From Usnea hakonensis (taxonomy: Eukaryota > Ascomycota > Lecanoromycetes > Lecanorales > Parmeliaceae), in contig BLJB01000222.1 in assembly GCA_013423325.1 (NCBI GenBank), positions 165,785 through 229,784 of the forward strand: a stretch of 64,000 nucleotides of DNA. Direction: 5' to 3'. The notes beneath the pieces are model-generated. The model searched no databases. It had not been told where the DNA came from and saw only the letters and a list, made by a program, of their open reading frames with translations. How positions within the stretch are numbered: position 1 is the stretch's first letter; every line of letters begins with the position of its first letter. Shown piece by piece: positions 11,134 through 21,485 of this stretch. Both the position numbers and the translations under genes were made by a program.

Positions 11134-12197
11134 GGCTTGAGTGTGATGATCTGTCTCTTCCAAAGACCTTTTGTCTGTAATTCTGAGCTCGAAAACAGGC
11201 GATGGATTTATTTTCTAAGAGAGATGATGTGAGCTTTGTAGAAAGTCGAAGAAGGCTGAAGTCTCGACGCTTATCAAAGCAGGCGCAGTTTCTGATAGGG
11301 CTGACGCTAGCACCGCCGCTCATCCGCTGTGACGTTACCGGTTGTTGAACGGAGAGGCGGAGTCATGCAGCCATCAAAAAAAGTATGCTTACCTACTGCA
11401 GATTACTGCAGCCTCGCAGAATAAGGAAGGCCTCGCTGAAAGCCTGGCCTTGCCGCAATAATCAGCGCCACAATGCTGAGCTTGGGCACTTTAATAGTCT
11501 TTGCCAGGCATTTTGAAAAAGTTGTGGCAGTTCGTTCCCCAGAGCCTTGTCAGAGACGTTTTATCTCTATCTACTGGCTGAGGATGCATGGCGTCTTATC
11601 TGATTTGGGGCATTGGTTCTGTTCGTTCGATTTATACTTATTACCTTGCATGGTGCGCAGCTTACCTTGCGGTCAGCCTCCATGATATCATCTATACCTT
11701 TTACTTTACAAATACAGATACAGAAAGTGGTGCCCCCTTTCCCACACCACACATGTTGTCTTTCAACAGCTCGATGTGTCTCCTCAATCATCATACAGCA
11801 TTGCCGTTTAAATATTTGTGACATTGCAAGTCTCACCCTGCCCTGCACCATCGCAAGCAACATCCTTCCTGAGATTCCCTTGGGATGTGTTGCTTACATC
11901 CTTCTGGCATCAGCTCTTGCTGTCCAGATATCTTCTGCGATATAACGTATCTCGTGACAACCAGCAATGCTGCTTAGAAGGGGTTCCAAATCCACGATTA
12001 TGCGGAAGAGACTGGTCCAAAAACAGGATGTGGCGAACCGTCGTGATGCTTAAAGCCCATCTGTGTTATCTCCGTCCGTAAATCCCTCAAGACTGGCGGA
12101 AAGGAGCAGGAACCGGCGCTCGTGATCATCCTTCCGACTCGGCCGAGGCTTAAATCAACAGCGCGATACATGTCTCCCTTTGAATGACAGACCCTGC
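11134..12197. other. Intergenic region, no gene seen
   Basis: 1.06 kb upstream of the glycine-zipper gene and downstream of the GT31 gene, both on the minus strand. Short frames on both strands lack homologous-looking motifs or splice support. Confidence 0.5.
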
Positions 12198-13685
12198 TCA
12201 GACATGGTTTTCATTCGTAGTCCAAAAGAGCTCGTATAAGGTGTCCGGCTCCTTATCCAAAGCTCTATGGATGTAATATTGCCTAACGCCCTCATCCTCC
12301 ACCTTTGCATCCAAGAACTTGTACTGGATCTTCCCCTCGACTCTAGGCCTCAGCGGACCTATCGAATGTTCATAGCCTTTCATAAACGAGTTGACCTCTC
12401 GGCTTGGCATGAAGGTATCCTCTATCTTGTCCATATCTTGGTTTTTCACAAGATCCGCCAAGACCTTCTGATTTGGGTAGGTAGAGATCGAGAAACCGTT
12501 GCTCAGAACCATATTCGGGCCAAATTGCCATCGTTGCAGGAAGCAGTCGCCGCAGACGTCAGATACAAAATGCATCTTGGCCATGGGATAAGTATTCAGC
12601 GCTTTTTGTTCAGGCTTAAGCTCGAAATGCCACCCCGTCTTCCAGTGATGTAGTGAGAGCGGTAAGCGACCACTTTCATAGAACCCAGAGAGGTCACCGC
12701 CGAGATCTGCTTGGTGGAGCCCGAGTATAGGCTGAAATTTGGTTGTTGTGTGTCTAGTAATGCACTCGAAGATTCTGATGTCTCCTTGCTGAGCACTTGT
12801 CTCTTTGTCGCAGGTTTCGTGATTGTCATTGATCCGAGCAGCCATTGGAAGCGATAGAAACGTACCCCCACCACCAAAAGACATCATCCCGTAAACCATG
12901 ACGGTCCACCAATCCTCCGACAACGAACCAAGATACCATTCCTTGGACAAGTCATATGCGCTAAGTTTGTCGACCAGAGAGTGCATCGAAGGTAGAAAGG
13001 TGTCGTCATCTAACAGGGAGATCCACTGAGTTACAGAATCCCTTTTTCCGTATAGGATTTTCACCAGGGAGAAGTATCGAGCTTGCATCGTGCTACCCTT
13101 CGGTGCTCCAACAACCGTAGCATTTATACCAAGTTCATGCATGCGAACTTCCAACGCTTCCATTTCTTTTCTACGTGGCGTAACTTCGCCATCCTCTATA
13201 GCCAAGATGACGAGCCGAGCGTTGGTGTGAGCTAGGGACCTTTGGAGATGTGGTATTGAACCATCTATGCGATTGATGTAGGTCGAAATGCCGAAAATGA
13301 TATGAGGCGCACTGGCAGGTTGACTCGGAAAGGCAGGTACCTCCAATATAAGCGGAGGAGAGCATTGTTCCAGCTCCCAATCCGGAGATTTGGCTGGGTC
13401 CACCAACTGTACCTCTGGGAGGAGCGAAGCCTCAATCTTGGTGAGAGAAGTCCGATTGAGATGCGGATTAGGCTTGACGATGACATCGCGGCGAGCATAT
13501 TTGATGGGGAATTTAAGATCCAAGTCCTTCAAGCCTGCGGGCCTGCCCGGACATGCCTCCCGGTTAGTACGGCCGCCAGTTTCCAAGCGCAAAGGTGCAG
13601 GATCGGAGCGGCTGCTGAGACGCAAGAGACCGAGGGAAATAGCAAGGAGAACCAGGGCAGCTACGATGCGAATGGCAAATGACAT
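12198..13685 (-). CDS. GT31-like (fringe-related) type II glycosyltransferase
   Basis: A single exon of 495 aa. Seen: a short cytosolic N-terminus and one signal-anchor helix at about residues 5-23, a stem, and a luminal catalytic domain beginning near HIIFGISTYINRI. The metal-binding aspartates lie in WISLLDDDTFLPS (226-228), followed by WYLGSLSEDWW and a FGGGGTFLS block typical of fringe/DUF604-type enzymes. A C-terminal part holds paired Cys residues (VCGDC). Known: GT31 enzymes transfer galactose, GlcNAc or glucose from UDP-sugars in the Golgi. The acceptor is not predictable. NRT and NAT sites could be N-glycosylated. Confidence 0.88.
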   Translation of the reverse strand: MSFAIRIVAALVLLAISLGLLRLSSRSDPAPLRLETGGRTNREACPGRPAGLKDLDLKFPIKYARRDVIVKPNPHLNRTSLTKIEASLLPEVQLVDPAKSPDWELEQCSPPLILEVPAFPSQPASAPHIIFGISTYINRIDGSIPHLQRSLAHTNARLVILAIEDGEVTPRRKEMEALEVRMHELGINATVVGAPKGSTMQARYFSLVKILYGKRDSVTQWISLLDDDTFLPSMHSLVDKLSAYDLSKEWYLGSLSEDWWTVMVYGMMSFGGGGTFLSLPMAARINDNHETCDKETSAQQGDIRIFECITRHTTTKFQPILGLHQADLGGDLSGFYESGRLPLSLHHWKTGWHFELKPEQKALNTYPMAKMHFVSDVCGDCFLQRWQFGPNMVLSNGFSISTYPNQKVLADLVKNQDMDKIEDTFMPSREVNSFMKGYEHSIGPLRPRVEGKIQYKFLDAKVEDEGVRQYYIHRALDKEPDTLYELFWTTNENHV

Positions 13686-15333
13686 GCTTGGTGATGGGGA
13701 GAATGCGCAAGTCTCTGAGCTCCCAGGTACGGAGTGCTAAAAGCGCAACTCGAGTCTCGCATTGGGTAGTCGTTTATTTTGATATTCGGCCGAGGTCCGA
13801 AGCATTGCTCATAAAATTGTAAGTGTCATCTTGAGACGACTGCCCGTTGGATGCCGGTGACGCAGAACAAGAAGAATGGTAGCGAGAGTTGAAGAGTGAA
13901 AGAGATTGAGGGCGCGTTTGTCGCAAGAGGTTTACGGCAGAGAAAAGAGGGGCAAATAATGTCCGAAGAGAGGGTAATGACAGAAGGTTTTCCAATTAGT
14001 AACGCAAGGCTTGTACAGGGTGGAAGGAAGTGAAGGAAGTCAGGTCGATAAATTGATTGTTATACAGTAGAATGAAGGTGGAGGGGTAACCTTATAGAAA
14101 GATGAAAATGGAGATGAAAACAAAACAGAGAAATAGCTTAAGAATAAAACCGTACCTCGTATCTCACATGCACATCATCATCTAAGGTACTTTACTTTAT
14201 CTCATCCCGCGCACGTGCAAGGCGCCCATCGGCCAAAATCCGTTTTTTGATTGGGCCGTTGTTTAGCTGCAGGATAACGTTGTGAGCGAAGCGAATACGT
14301 AAGGTAAAGTAAGTAATCGTCCTTCCCGCGGCCCCGCCCTCTCCCTTCATATAGGCGTCCCACTCAACTATAAGCGATAGCGAATAATGGTACGTACCTA
14401 ACTACTTTACCTAGCTGATGAGGTGGAACTTCGCAACTCGCATCGGTCGTCGCTAGTAGTCACTACTTCACCCCTGCATCTCGATCCGAATCTTTTCCGC
14501 CCCGTGTCACAAGAGAAACATCTACAACATAACGGTTGCGCAAGGGACTCATTGCTGACATCTCGTATATTTCTTACCGATATTCTTCCGACCTGCCGTC
14601 GGGCACCCGCGATCGACCATGTCTAGTGAGCGATGGCAGAGTCAAGGCAATGGAAAGTGACCTTTATCAGAGCTAGGGTTTTTCTGTGTCCTTAGCGCAA
14701 TCGATATACCACAGGTGTTCATGTTCCTCAAATGCTTTCGGCACCAGCAGCTGGATCATGATGTATTTGTAGGAAATTTCTGTTTGGGGAAAGTTGGAGA
14801 CAATAGATTCCGCTGATTGGGGGATGAATGGAGCTAGGGCAATAGGAGCGATACGATTTCATTCCACGGGCAGAGGATGTTGGATTGGTCTTTGGAGATC
14901 TTTCACGCGGGTGAAGGCAACTCTCGTACAGTAGGGGATAACGATGGACTGATAGATTTGCTGGGAATGAGCTTAAATAGTAGCGGGCAGAAAGTGTGTA
15001 CAAATGACCATTGCAGCTCTGGTTTGAGACTCGTCAGTCCACTGCAGTGATGGCAACGTCGAAGAATTGGACAATGGATTGTGTGAATGGCTTTTTTAAA
15101 CTTTAATGTGCGCTAATTAAAGATAACGATAAGGCGCGTGCAGTAAAATTAGCGTGCAAATCGCGTCCTCCAACCTCGACAATATTTGGCCTTGGCCAGA
15201 CTCTCTAACATCTTCTCCATGAGTAAATACTGTACAATGGGATACTTCCAGCACCCTTCTTAATCAGCTGGCACTTTTTCTATTTGAGTGCGCATCGAAT
15301 CTACCTAAAGTCGCTTTTGGATATCCTTTCAGC
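13686..15333. promoter_or_regulatory. Divergent 1.65-kb region between GT31 and sirtuin genes
   Basis: It contains both promoters and no supported gene. A 73-codon minus-strand frame at 13774-13995 starts with TTG and was rejected. Around 14180-14410 there are several GGTA/AAGTAAGTA-type words in both orientations. Confidence 0.45.
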
Positions 15334-16989
15334 ATGCCCATACTCGAGGTTACACAAGAGAACAACCGACAGCTTCAGAACATTGCCAATACTCTGGCAT
15401 CAGCCAAAAAAGTCATCGTATTCACTGGTGCCGGTATATCAACTAATTGTGGCATACCAGTAAGCTCGAAGCCGCTCCTCCTCATCATCTGTAGCTAATC
15501 ATCGCTTCAGGATTTTCGCTCAGAGGAGGGGCTCTACTCTCTCATACAAGCCCAACGCGATACCACTCCCTTGGCCGCAACATCTGGCACGACCAAAACA
15601 AATCATCTCATCTCTCCCTCTTCCTCCACGAGATCAAAGCCTATACCTATCTCTACACCCAACAACGTCAAAGGCAAAGACCTTTTCGATTCTCAAGTCT
15701 GGAAGGATCCCATCAGCACCTCAGTCTTCTATACTTTCATCGCATCCCTCCGCAAATCTATCCACGAAGAAGTCAAGAAAGTCACGCCTACTCATCGCTT
15801 CATCAAGAGCCTCAGAGACACGCGAAAATTGGTCAGATGCTACACGCAGAACATTGATGGACTGGAGGCAAGAGAAGGGTTGAATACGGACATGGCCCAT
15901 GGAAAGGGCAATCGAGCGCGTTTCACCAAAAGATCATTGGAGGGCCAAAGATCGCCTGCACGGATGCAGGCTGGTGCTGATCTCGACGGTGGATGCGAGG
16001 TAGTGCAATTACACGGTGATTTAAAGGTGTTGAGATGTACCCTTTGCCAGCAAACAAGCGACTGGGAAGATCGACACAGTACGCGGCTACTTGCCGGACA
16101 AGCTCCGATGTGCCAGCTCTGTGTGGCAACAAATCAAAACCGACAAGATCGAGGGAAGCGTGGAACCAAGATTGGGACCTTAAGGCCGAACATTGTGCTG
16201 TACGGAGAAGAGCACCCTTGCGCGGACGCAGTCGGAGAAATGACGGCCTCGGATCTGACCATGAAACCTGACGTGTTGCTCATTTTGGGCACTTCACTCC
16301 ATGTTCATGGCCTGAAAACAATGGTCCGAGAGTTTGCCAAGGCTGTACATGCAAAGGCCGGAGGGAAGGGGAGAGTGGTTTTTATAAACCTCACGAGACC
16401 ATCAGAGAGTGTTTGGAAGGACGTGCTTGATTACTGGGTTTCCATGGACTGTGATGCCTGGGTTGATTCCATGAGGAAACATCGACCGGATATATTCCAG
16501 ACCCAGCCAGCACTCAAGGTGCAGGTGAAGAAGGCAAACAACAAGCAAATGCCAAAGGCTATCGGAAATGGGGTTATGGCCGCCAAGCCCTCGGATGACA
16601 AAGAGAACCAGTTGCATGCCTCTGTTCCCTCTCCACAGAAATCCATCCAACCCAGCGTCCTCGTCACCCCAAAGAAGCAAAAGCCCCTAGGAGATAAAGC
16701 CGCTTCTATCAGCAAAGCTTTCAGATCCCAGATCCCCTCGTCGCCGTCACAGAAACAGCAGATTCCAGGCCCCAGCTCCCAACTCCTCCGCCAACTCGCA
16801 GAAGCCGCCACCACCGCCAAGGGTCCCGTCGAGCAGTCAGGTAACACGAGCGAAGACCCGCAGCTGCCAACACCCCCATCAACAGGGAACAGAGGAAGCA
16901 AGAGATCCCTCGTGGACGCCTACCAAAATCTTTGCCATACTCCATCGAAGAAGAAACAGCGAGCAGGCGTGAGTATTTGGCAGGATTAG
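15334..16989 (+). CDS. Hst3/Hst4-like sirtuin, NAD-dependent protein deacetylase
   Basis: Model: 15334..15459 and 15511..16989, giving 534 aa; the 51-nt intron splits GIP from DFRSEEGLY and phase 0 is kept. Seen: NAD-binding FTGAGIST (30-37), DFRSEEGLY (43-51), a Ser/Thr-rich insertion (about 59-95), TQNID (154-158), catalytic His in QLHGD (His210), and the zinc-binding pairs CxxC at 218/221 and 243/246. GTSLHVHGL and NLTRPSESVWK complete the fold. Known: the GAGISTNCGIPDFRS start and the insertion are typical of the yeast Hst3/Hst4 class, which removes H3K56 acetylation and guards genome stability. The tail beyond residue about 325 is disordered and holds several S/T-P-x-K sites. A nuclear role is inferred. 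Confidence 0.9.
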
Positions 16990-17324
16990 GATAAGGACGT
17001 GGAGAGGGCGTGGAGGGTATGATGGTTTAGCTACGGGGAAGCCGTTCTCCTGTTGGTTTTCACTCGTGTGTTTTCATCGAAGAGGTATGCATTGTATGTA
17101 TCTCACCTCAACCTACCACAATCCATAAAACAATTAATTAATATCATCCCATCCTTTATCGAGTACAGTAAAGAACAATGAAATACCATACAATACAGCA
17201 CTACAAATCCGTCCTTCGAACCAATATCACTCACAGCCATGCTCGGAATCTTAGCCGTATACCGACCGTATGTGGCCAGTCTAGTCCAGCAAGTATCCAA
17301 AGCAATCACATCCTCTACCTACAT

Positions 17325-17545
17325 CTCCCCTCCCTAATCTTCCCTCCCCTCCCTTCTCCCTTTCAAACCCTCCCCTCCCCTTCCCCCTTCCCTTCCCCCT
17401 TCTCCCCTTCCCCTCCCTCCCTTCCCCCCTATCCCCCCCTATTCCCACCCTTTCAACCCCCCCCCTATCCCCCTCCCCCCTCACCCCTCACCCCTTCCCC
17501 CCCTCGCCTCCTTTCTCTTCTACACTCTATAATAAGGGGTTCTTT

Positions 17546-17581
<36 letters not shown>

Positions 17582-17625
17582 TTCTTTTCTCTTTTTCTCT
17601 TTTTCTCTTCCTTTCTCTTAGCTCT
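17325..17625. repeat. Polypyrimidine tract with (TTTC)n microsatellite
   Basis: The plus strand is almost pure C/T from about 17325 to 17520, made of CCCT/CCCC blocks. It is followed, after a short break, by about ten TTTC units near 17543-17583 and more T/C runs. The complementary strand is a long polypurine tract with many GGG runs. Confidence 0.85.
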
Positions 17626-17679
17626 TAGCTCTTAGATAGATATGAATGAAAGGAGAGGTTATTTTGTTATGTGTATGAG

Positions 17680-17840
17680 GTTTTGGGTAGGGGTGAGGGT
17701 GGGGGGGGGGATGGTGGGATGCGTGGGGTTTTGGGGATGGATAGTGGGAGTGGAAGGGGGGAGGGTGGGTGGGTTTGGGTTTGGAGGGAAGGGGGATGGT
17801 GGGAGTGGAGGGGGGTGGGGTGGGATGGGGAGGAGGTTTG
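17680..17840. repeat. G-rich tract (plus strand)
   Basis: The plus strand carries more than fifteen runs of three or more G, including one run of ten near 17701-17710, with short A/T spacers. It lies directly downstream of the C/T-rich tract, so the two are imperfectly complementary and G-quadruplex capable on opposite strands. Confidence 0.85.
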
Positions 17841-18084
17841 TACATGGTGAAGGATTATGGTGTAAAGATGGGATTTGCTAATATGTTGTAGCGTCAGGCT
17901 CAAAGTATGCTTGGGCTGGCTGATCGATGTATTCAATGTCTCTGTCTGATATTATCTTCGAATAACATGTTTGACAATTTGTGGTCCGCAAGCACTGTCA
18001 TCATCTTTTCTTCTCATCAACACATGAAATACTTAAGAAATAACATCCCCAAGGCTTCCCTTCATTACCGTCCCCTCAATCATC

Positions 18085-20145
18085 TTAGCGTGATAGGAAA
18101 TCTTTTCCAAGACGATCACCAGCACTCTCTGAACTACTATCATCATCAAGATAATCATCATCATCATCACTGGAAGTCATCGGTGTGGCTGCACCGCTAC
18201 CCGAGCTCTCGGAGTGGTTATTGGTGCCTAAACCTGCTGGAGACGTATGTACGTAGTCAAAGAGCGGGGTTTGAACCGCCTGTTGCGGACGCGCTGTGAT
18301 AGTGTTCGTTCCTTCGAGGGCGGCTTGAGAAAGGGTTCTGTTCATTCGTTTTTGGGTGGCTGGATTCCGAGCGTAGCTGCGAGGACTCGCTTTGTTTTCA
18401 TTAGGAGGGGTGGTTTCAGTCGCGATAGTCGCGAGTGGTGGGCGAGGGGTATCATTGGCTGCATCGAGCTGCACGCTGTCTGTGACTTGTGCGGGGGAGA
18501 CGGAGTCGTAGGATGGAGGCGCTTGGTCTTTGGGTTGGGCGGTGTTGCTGTTGGAATGTGATTTTTGTGGGCGGGTTGAGCGCTCTGGAGCGCGGCGTGG
18601 TTGAGATGGATTGTTATGTGCTTCACGAGGAGGTGCGCTGTGGTTGATGGTAGTGGGGTGTGATGTGGTTTGATGTCTTACTTGGAGACGGGTGGCTTGT
18701 GGCTGGGGAGTAATGTTCTCGCTGTCCGATTCCTGAGCATCGCGCCTGCCGCGAGGAGACGGTTTGCGATTGCCAATATCGAGACCTGCTGTCGCTAAAT
18801 TTATTCTGGCAGAATACAGCTTTCGTTTTTGAAGAGCAACCTGCTCGAGAAATATATCATTTTCTTTACCACTTCGTGTGTGTGCAACATGAGTATCGTG
18901 TCGCTTCAGCCGGAGCTCAGCCTGAGCCTCTTCGGCTCTGAGGTATTCTCTATCAAAGTCTTTGCTTAGTTTGACTAGGTATCGTCGATGGGTCTTCTCT
19001 GCGGCTGTTGGAGCTCGGAGTCGTCCACTATACCTGTCGGCAATGGCGTCATTGACGGAGTCGAAATCTCGGATGTGTTTGAAGTATTCCTCTTCAGTGT
19101 CAGTATCAAAGGATCCTACATCCGAGTCCGAATGGTGCCCTCGTGGTCTTGCGAGGCGAGGTCGATGAATGAATGCTTCGCTGAGATCGTCTTCGAGCGC
19201 ATCGGCTTCAGAATCGTCCTCGAAGCGATGCCGTGTAAGATAAGGCCCTGTGGGGCGCACTCCTGCTCTTTTAGGGTCATAGTCCTTGCGTCTTTCGAAG
19301 TCTGCATGATCAGGATAGCTACCCAGGAAAGGCCCCGCACTTCCTCTCCCGTGAAAATTGCGTCGTTCGAGGTCGGTATAATCGGAATAGCTGATCAGAG
19401 GGGGCCCAAAACCGCCTCTCTCATGTTCCTGGCGTAATTCAAAATCGGTGTAATCAGGGAAGACGCCCAGAGGAAGCTCCATGCTACCTCTTCCTAGCGA
19501 TCTAGACCGCCCCGAATGATCTAGGTTGGTGTCACGGTTCTCGCGATCTTGAGATCGAGAATCAGGGCCTGGTGACCCGAGTTTCGCGCGGAAGAAGGAT
19601 GATAAAGACTGTGACTCGAATGGCGGTTTATACCCCCCGTAGCTACGATGCACATCATCGTCGAACCAAGAGTCATCATTGGCTGAGTCGTATGGTGGTG
19701 GACTGTAATCTCCAAACCGTCCATGACGATCAAACTCCCGCTCCCTGTCAGTCTCATCATATGAAGAAGGACGATAGTACGGACGACCACGTTGACTAGG
19801 CGGCGGTGAATCCGCTTCGCTGTGTTGATTATGTTGATGAAATACTGGCTCCGGCTTTACAGAGCCATGACTAACATGTCTCGGTCCATCTCGATCGTAA
19901 GGAGAGAATTCCCAATCTTCGGCACATTCGGGGCAACCAAGTCCAGGTGTACGGCAAGTCAGTGGTAGACAATAAGGTCTTGGGCCTGGGCGAGGGACGG
20001 CTACTGGGTAGCATTCACGAGGAGGCGGCGTGTTTGCTGCCGTGTGACGTTGCTCAGTCCGAGCTCGTGAGGAGTTGATAGCTGAGGGATCGGGCTCGAA
20101 AATGTATTCAGATCTCGCTGCTGGGGAGTGAGATGGTCTGGGCAT
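18085..20145 (-). CDS. Orphan block gene A: large disordered repeat protein
   Basis: A single exon of 686 aa with ATG at 20145. I do not recognise a domain. Seen: a Pro/Arg/Ser-rich N-terminus with four Cys (59, 64, 71, 74; CLPLTC and CPEC) that could bind zinc. Three 24-residue tandem units follow at 226-297, each built on a [PS]DYTD[FL]E[LR]R core. Next are an acidic stretch and a helical charged segment (about 380-455: KTHRRYLVKLSKDFDREYL and EEAQAELRLKRHD). The C-terminus is Ser/Thr/Pro/Asn-rich with a run of Asp. Composition points to intrinsic disorder except the helical part. It is the first of eight same-strand genes of this character. Function unknown. Confidence 0.7.
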   Translation of the reverse strand: MPRPSHSPAARSEYIFEPDPSAINSSRARTEQRHTAANTPPPRECYPVAVPRPGPRPYCLPLTCRTPGLGCPECAEDWEFSPYDRDGPRHVSHGSVKPEPVFHQHNQHSEADSPPPSQRGRPYYRPSSYDETDREREFDRHGRFGDYSPPPYDSANDDSWFDDDVHRSYGGYKPPFESQSLSSFFRAKLGSPGPDSRSQDRENRDTNLDHSGRSRSLGRGSMELPLGVFPDYTDFELRQEHERGGFGPPLISYSDYTDLERRNFHGRGSAGPFLGSYPDHADFERRKDYDPKRAGVRPTGPYLTRHRFEDDSEADALEDDLSEAFIHRPRLARPRGHHSDSDVGSFDTDTEEEYFKHIRDFDSVNDAIADRYSGRLRAPTAAEKTHRRYLVKLSKDFDREYLRAEEAQAELRLKRHDTHVAHTRSGKENDIFLEQVALQKRKLYSARINLATAGLDIGNRKPSPRGRRDAQESDSENITPQPQATRLQVRHQTTSHPTTINHSAPPREAHNNPSQPRRAPERSTRPQKSHSNSNTAQPKDQAPPSYDSVSPAQVTDSVQLDAANDTPRPPLATIATETTPPNENKASPRSYARNPATQKRMNRTLSQAALEGTNTITARPQQAVQTPLFDYVHTSPAGLGTNNHSESSGSGAATPMTSSDDDDDYLDDDSSSESAGDRLGKDFLSR
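19255..19470 (-). repeat. Three 24-codon tandem repeats inside gene A
   Basis: Codons 226-249, 250-273 and 274-297 align without gaps on DYTDFEL, DYTDLERR and DHADFERR, with period 72 nt. The units differ at many positions, so the expansion is not recent. Confidence 0.75.
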
Positions 20146-21485
20146 TGTGGTACGTTGAAGTCGTTGTCGTGTTGATCCTTGGAAGGCTATGTCTGAAAGT
20201 GATGAGGAAAAAGCAGGGTCGGCTGGAGGGGTTAGTGAAGATATGAAAGACAGATTTGTAATGTACGACTTGTTGTTGGAAGTGCGTCTGTTGGAAGACT
20301 AGAATGTAGCTGTGACTGATGTTGTTTTTGTGGTCGTACACTTATTAGGAGATTATGTAGGAAAGAAAGAAAGAAATGTGGGAAGGAGGAGTGAAGTGAT
20401 GGGAATATGATGTAAAGCGCTCAAGGCTACCTTTTGTGTTAAGCACAGGGATTACGAGGCACACAGTAATTGATTGGATCTCGTTACGTTTCACGTGAGG
20501 CTGATGATCACAAGGTAGCATTTTTTAACTCCGAGGTAGGGCTATGGCACGCGGAATGACCGAATGCTTCACCATTCATGAGAGATCCGATTGGTTCTTC
20601 ACGCCGAAACAATCTTCCGGTCTTCAGGTTGCAGAAAAAAGGGCAGGAGAACGGTATGCGCTAAGATTTGAAGATCCAATAGCTGTGTAGTGGTTTGGAC
20701 ACTGTATTCGGTCCACATATATCGGTAGGCGCTATGTGTCGTATATCCTGTGTTAAAGGATGCATTCGTCACTCTTTACATCCTTTCTTCACTCCGCACC
20801 CTTTTCCACCATCCCTCCTCTCCAAGCACCCTCGAACTCTACACTCTCCATCAGCCCCGAACCACCATTCACAAATCCCACCATATTCCTCAAACAATGC
20901 ACCTAACCAACTAACAAGGTCCACAAATATCCCTCCCCCACATCCGCAACCCCTCCCTCCATAACCAGAAATGGTTTCAAGTTCAAACATTCTCGTCTAC
21001 ATCATACAAGGACTGGACGCCGGTGTCTCCTTCGGTCATTCTGCCAGACACCAAATCAATCTCTATCCCACTACATAGATGTCATAATATACACGTGAAT
21101 TTCATCACTTCAAGTATAAGCTTCAGAAGCTGGCGGGTGAGGAAATTAGGCAGTGTTCGCGGGGGAAGGAGGGGTTGAGGTTGATTTCGGGAGAGAATGT
21201 TGGGGAGGTGGGGGAATGGTAATGGGTATGGAGGAAGCGTGAGGGTGGAAGTGGAAAGTGGAGGGAGGGGGAGGGGGGGGGAATGAGATTGAATGGCTGA
21301 ATGTAGTCTAGAAATCATGGGCGGAGGGAGGAGCTGCGAAGAATTGATGGGGCTTTGGGGGTGAGGATGAGATGTATTTGTATGTTTGGCTCATCTCACG
21401 GACTGAAGACCCTAAGAAAGGGATTCTAGCTCAAGAGCGAGTATCCCGACCGACATTCTGCAGTAGCTTGCATTTACACAATGCC
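20146..21485. other. Intergenic region with C-rich then G-rich tracts
   Basis: 1.34 kb upstream of gene A. A C/T/A-rich tract (about 20770-20960) is followed by a G-rich tract (about 21125-21290, with a run of nine G near 21270). A GAAA microsatellite lies near 20355-20375. No gene is supported. Confidence 0.5.

Larger units (their letters stand above)
16990..18084. other. Low-complexity convergent intergenic region
   Basis: It lies between the ends of the sirtuin gene and the first orphan gene. Two thirds of it is strand-asymmetric simple sequence (see the two repeat entries). Long frames here translate only to Pro/Ser or Gly repeats and are not genes. Confidence 0.6.

Noticed and set aside
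13774..13995. 73-codon minus-strand frame with a mitochondrial-signal look
   Set aside because: It starts with TTG, has no ATG before most of the text, no splice-supported extension and no known family.
17178..17936. Long frames on both strands over the C-rich and G-rich tracts
   Set aside because: They translate to Pro/Ser or Gly/Trp runs created by simple sequence; no coding signature.
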